Source: Belliella kenyensis (GTDB lineage Bacteria; Bacteroidota; Bacteroidia; Cytophagales; Cyclobacteriaceae). Taken from it: DNA of 64,000 bases. Made by a program: the position numbers and the translations under genes. The stretch spans positions 124,001 to 188,000 of the forward strand of contig NZ_JAKZGR010000004.1 of assembly GCF_022549675.1 (NCBI RefSeq), in the 5' to 3' direction. The notes below the pieces were generated by a model. It was not told where the DNA came from, made no database searches, and saw nothing but the letters and a program-made list of their open reading frames with translations. Below are positions 61,932 to 64,000 of this stretch, piece after piece (the first letter of the stretch is position 1; every line of letters starts with the position of its first letter).

Positions 61932-62933
61932 ATGAACAAGTCAGAACATATCAATTACGAATTAGAAAAGAATCTAGAAGTTATCAGCCAGCTTGATGCC
62001 TTCGTAGGTCATGCGGTAGACAATACCCTAGTAGATCCAGACGAATGCTGGCAACCTACTGACTTCTTGCCAGATATGAGCTCACCTGATGCATTTGATC
62101 AAGTCAAATTGCTTCAAGAAAGAGCTGCTGGCATTCCTGATACCATCATCACTTCCCTTATCGGAAACATGATCACGGAAGAAGCCCTGCCTAGTTATCA
62201 AACTTACTTCAACTTACTGGAAGGTATCAATCCTGAAGGCAACTTACTTAGCCCTTCTGGATGGGTAAGATGGTCAAAAGCTTGGACTGCTGAAGAAAAT
62301 AGACATGGCGACTTGCTCAATAAATATCTCTACTTATCTGCAAGAGCTGATATGAAAAAAGTTGAGCAAACCATTCATAGACTAATTTATAACGGCTTCG
62401 ATCCAAAGTCAGAAAAAGATCCATATCAAGCGATTATTTATACTTCTTTCCAAGAAAGAGCTACTAAAATATCTCACGTAAATACAGGTAAACTAGCAGA
62501 TAAAGCAGGTGATGATGTCTTGTCAAGAATCTGTAAGACCATCGCAGGCGATGAAGCTAGACATGAGAAAGCCTATAAATCGTTCATGTCGGAGATATTC
62601 AATATAGACCCAAATGGAGCTATCCTGGCATTTGAAAAAATGATGAGAAAGCAGATAGTCATGCCAGCTGTACTAATGGGAAAAGGTGGATCCAATCCTA
62701 CACTGTTTGACCAATTCTCTGCCATCACACAAAAAATTGGTGTGTACACAGGCTGGGATTATGCTAGAATCATAGATCACTTGGTAAAGTTATGGAAAAT
62801 AGAATCTCTCACAGGACTAAACGATATGGCTTCCAAAGCTCAAGATTACTTGTCAAACCTTTCTGAAAGATACATGAGATTAGCGGATAGAATGAAAGCT
62901 CCTGACGAAGTTCAACTCGCATGGCTTAAGTAA
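61932..62933 (+). CDS. Acyl-ACP desaturase (soluble di-iron type)
   Basis: The product has 333 residues from ATG 61932 (MNKSEHINYELEK); an earlier ATG at 61902 adds an unlikely ten residues. Di-iron ligands are visible as E84, E122 and H125 in EENRH, E175 in SFQERAT, and E208 and H211 in DEARH, matching plant stearoyl-ACP delta-9 desaturases. It should introduce a double bond into acyl-ACP chains with ferredoxin and O2, helping membrane fluidity. It is followed by a strong terminator and appears monocistronic. A TATCTTTA promoter-like box lies about 65 bp upstream. Confidence 0.93.
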   Translation: MNKSEHINYELEKNLEVISQLDAFVGHAVDNTLVDPDECWQPTDFLPDMSSPDAFDQVKLLQERAAGIPDTIITSLIGNMITEEALPSYQTYFNLLEGINPEGNLLSPSGWVRWSKAWTAEENRHGDLLNKYLYLSARADMKKVEQTIHRLIYNGFDPKSEKDPYQAIIYTSFQERATKISHVNTGKLADKAGDDVLSRICKTIAGDEARHEKAYKSFMSEIFNIDPNGAILAFEKMMRKQIVMPAVLMGKGGSNPTLFDQFSAITQKIGVYTGWDYARIIDHLVKLWKIESLTGLNDMASKAQDYLSNLSERYMRLADRMKAPDEVQLAWLK

Positions 62934-62959
62934 TATCGATTCTTAATCAAATATCCCTA

Positions 62960-62992
62960 AAAATACCGATGATACTCATCGGTATTTTTTTT
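62960..62992 (+). terminator. Intrinsic terminator of the desaturase gene
   Basis: AATACCGATGA and its perfect complement (62962-62972 and 62976-62986) form an 11-bp stem with a 3-nt loop, followed by TTTTTT. Confidence 0.9.
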
Positions 62993-63053
62993 ATCCAAAT
63001 AGGAACAAATTTACCATAATTTACATTACATGTATATACATTAATTACAAGCT

Positions 63054-63908
63054 ATGAGAACGATCAAAAACATACATGCTGCTTCATATCACCCAATCGC
63101 TGACCTTATTACTTACAACCCATTACCTTCAGCAAAACTTTCCCAAATTGACCCATTTATATTCTTGAATCATCATGGTCACCAAACTTACCCCAAAAAC
63201 AACCACGGGCTGCCATTTGGCCCTCATCCTCATAGAGGCATGGAGACGGTGACATTTATCCTTGAAGGTGATATCATGCACAAAGACTCTGGTGGACATG
63301 AGTCTGTAATCGAAGCCGGAGGTGTACAATGGATGACCGCAGGAAGTGGACTGATACATGCTGAAGTGAGCTCTGATAAATTTAAGAAAGAAGGAGGTGA
63401 TTTAGAAATATTGCAATTGTGGGTCAACCTACCAGCAAAGTATAAAATGACCAAGCCAAGGTATTTGGGTCTTCAAAAAGATGAAATCACAAACTTCAAG
63501 CTCGACGAAGGCAAAGTAAATGTACAACTGATAGCTGGTGAATGGGAAGAGAAAAAAGGTTCTTTCGAAACCCTCTCTCCCATTACGATGAGTACCATAC
63601 ATATGAATACTGGTGGAAGATTTACCAAAAATATCCCTCAAGAAGAAAACATTTTTTTCTATGTCGTAAAAGGCACAGTCAAAGTAAATGGGGAGCTTAT
63701 AAAGTATAGAAATCTTGTGGAATTCAATCAGGAAGGTGAAGCTGTGAATGTAGAAGCTACAGAAGACGCCATCATTATACTTGGCCATGCACTACCTTTC
63801 AACGAACCTATGGTAGCTCAAGGTCCCTTTGTGATGAATACACAGCAAGAGATCCTGCAAGCATATCAGGATTATCAAGCTGGTAAATTCGGTACTTGGA
63901 ATCACTAA
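63054..63908 (+). CDS. Pirin-family bicupin protein
   Basis: A 284-residue pirin. The iron ligands of the N-terminal cupin are present as H58 and H60 (GPHPHRGMETVTFIL), H102 and E104 (GSGLIHAEVS). The C-terminal cupin (about 170-265) ends with the ILGHALPFNEPMVAQGPFVMNT signature. Bacterial pirins have been tied to quercetinase activity or regulation of central metabolism; the role here is open. A terminator follows at 63945. Confidence 0.94.
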   Translation: MRTIKNIHAASYHPIADLITYNPLPSAKLSQIDPFIFLNHHGHQTYPKNNHGLPFGPHPHRGMETVTFILEGDIMHKDSGGHESVIEAGGVQWMTAGSGLIHAEVSSDKFKKEGGDLEILQLWVNLPAKYKMTKPRYLGLQKDEITNFKLDEGKVNVQLIAGEWEEKKGSFETLSPITMSTIHMNTGGRFTKNIPQEENIFFYVVKGTVKVNGELIKYRNLVEFNQEGEAVNVEATEDAIIILGHALPFNEPMVAQGPFVMNTQQEILQAYQDYQAGKFGTWNH

Positions 63909-63944
63909 TTGTATTTTGAGCTGGATAAGGGTATTTTAAAAAAC

Positions 63945-63989
63945 AAAACCATTGGAGATAAGTAATGCTTCAATGGTTTTAATTTTTTT
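63945..63989 (+). terminator. Intrinsic terminator after the pirin gene
   Basis: AAAACCATTG (63945-63954) and its perfect complement (63971-63980) form a 10-bp stem with a 16-nt loop, followed by AATTTTTTT. Confidence 0.82.
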
Positions 63990-64000
63990 AGTAAACATAA

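Overview
The window comes from a chromosome of a member of the Bacteroidota, most likely a Cytophagales bacterium (Cyclobacteriaceae-like; this rank is inference). The evidence is a SusC/SusD pair, a C-terminal type IX secretion sorting domain, bacillithiol enzyme BshC, the tRNA methyltransferase MnmD, low GC content, weak ribosome binding sites and promoter boxes of the TAnnTTTG type. No phage genes, transposases or CRISPR arrays were seen.

Positions 1-22000 hold mostly housekeeping genes: a truncated outer-membrane protein, 5-formyl-THF cyclo-ligase, bshC, a small metal-binding protein, an M16 peptidase, ispF-mnmD, a giant AsmA-like envelope protein, an RluA-type pseudouridine synthase, a PLP deaminase, an AlbA_2 protein, uvrB, a DUF4105 membrane protein, a secreted T9SS cargo protein and ddl. 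Two non-coding regions stand out. One is a 1-kb compound satellite between the M16 gene and ispF. The other is a probable stand-alone small RNA with a tRNA-like 3' half near 10.9-11.0 kb.

Positions 20883-29476 form a trans-4-hydroxyproline (or related imino acid) catabolic cluster: an AraC regulator, a DapA-family deaminase, a semialdehyde dehydrogenase, a proline racemase/4-hydroxyproline epimerase-family enzyme and an FAD dehydrogenase. The cluster is split by two blocks of 103-bp tandem repeats that flank a vapBC toxin-antitoxin pair. A decayed ORF with a strong dyad and a 31-bp duplication lies before the FAD gene.

Positions 29650-37146 encode secreted or envelope enzymes: a DNA/RNA non-specific nuclease, a metallophosphoesterase with a PQQ propeller, an S41 peptidase and a GH3/beta-lactamase-type two-domain protein. 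Positions 37493-52675 read like a polysaccharide-utilisation locus for N-acetylmuramic acid or peptidoglycan fragments: SusD, SusC, a 1376-residue ATPase-histidine kinase, a sodium:solute symporter, a GHL10-type glycoside hydrolase, MurQ, a BadF-type sugar kinase and a LuxR-type response regulator. Two near-identical 18-bp inverted repeats, one upstream of susC and one upstream of the sugar kinase, are candidate operators.

The remainder holds clpB, a small coiled-coil exported protein, a large hybrid sensor kinase, an M19 dipeptidase, a propeller lipoprotein, an acyl-ACP desaturase and a pirin. Several clear intrinsic terminators mark transcription-unit ends.
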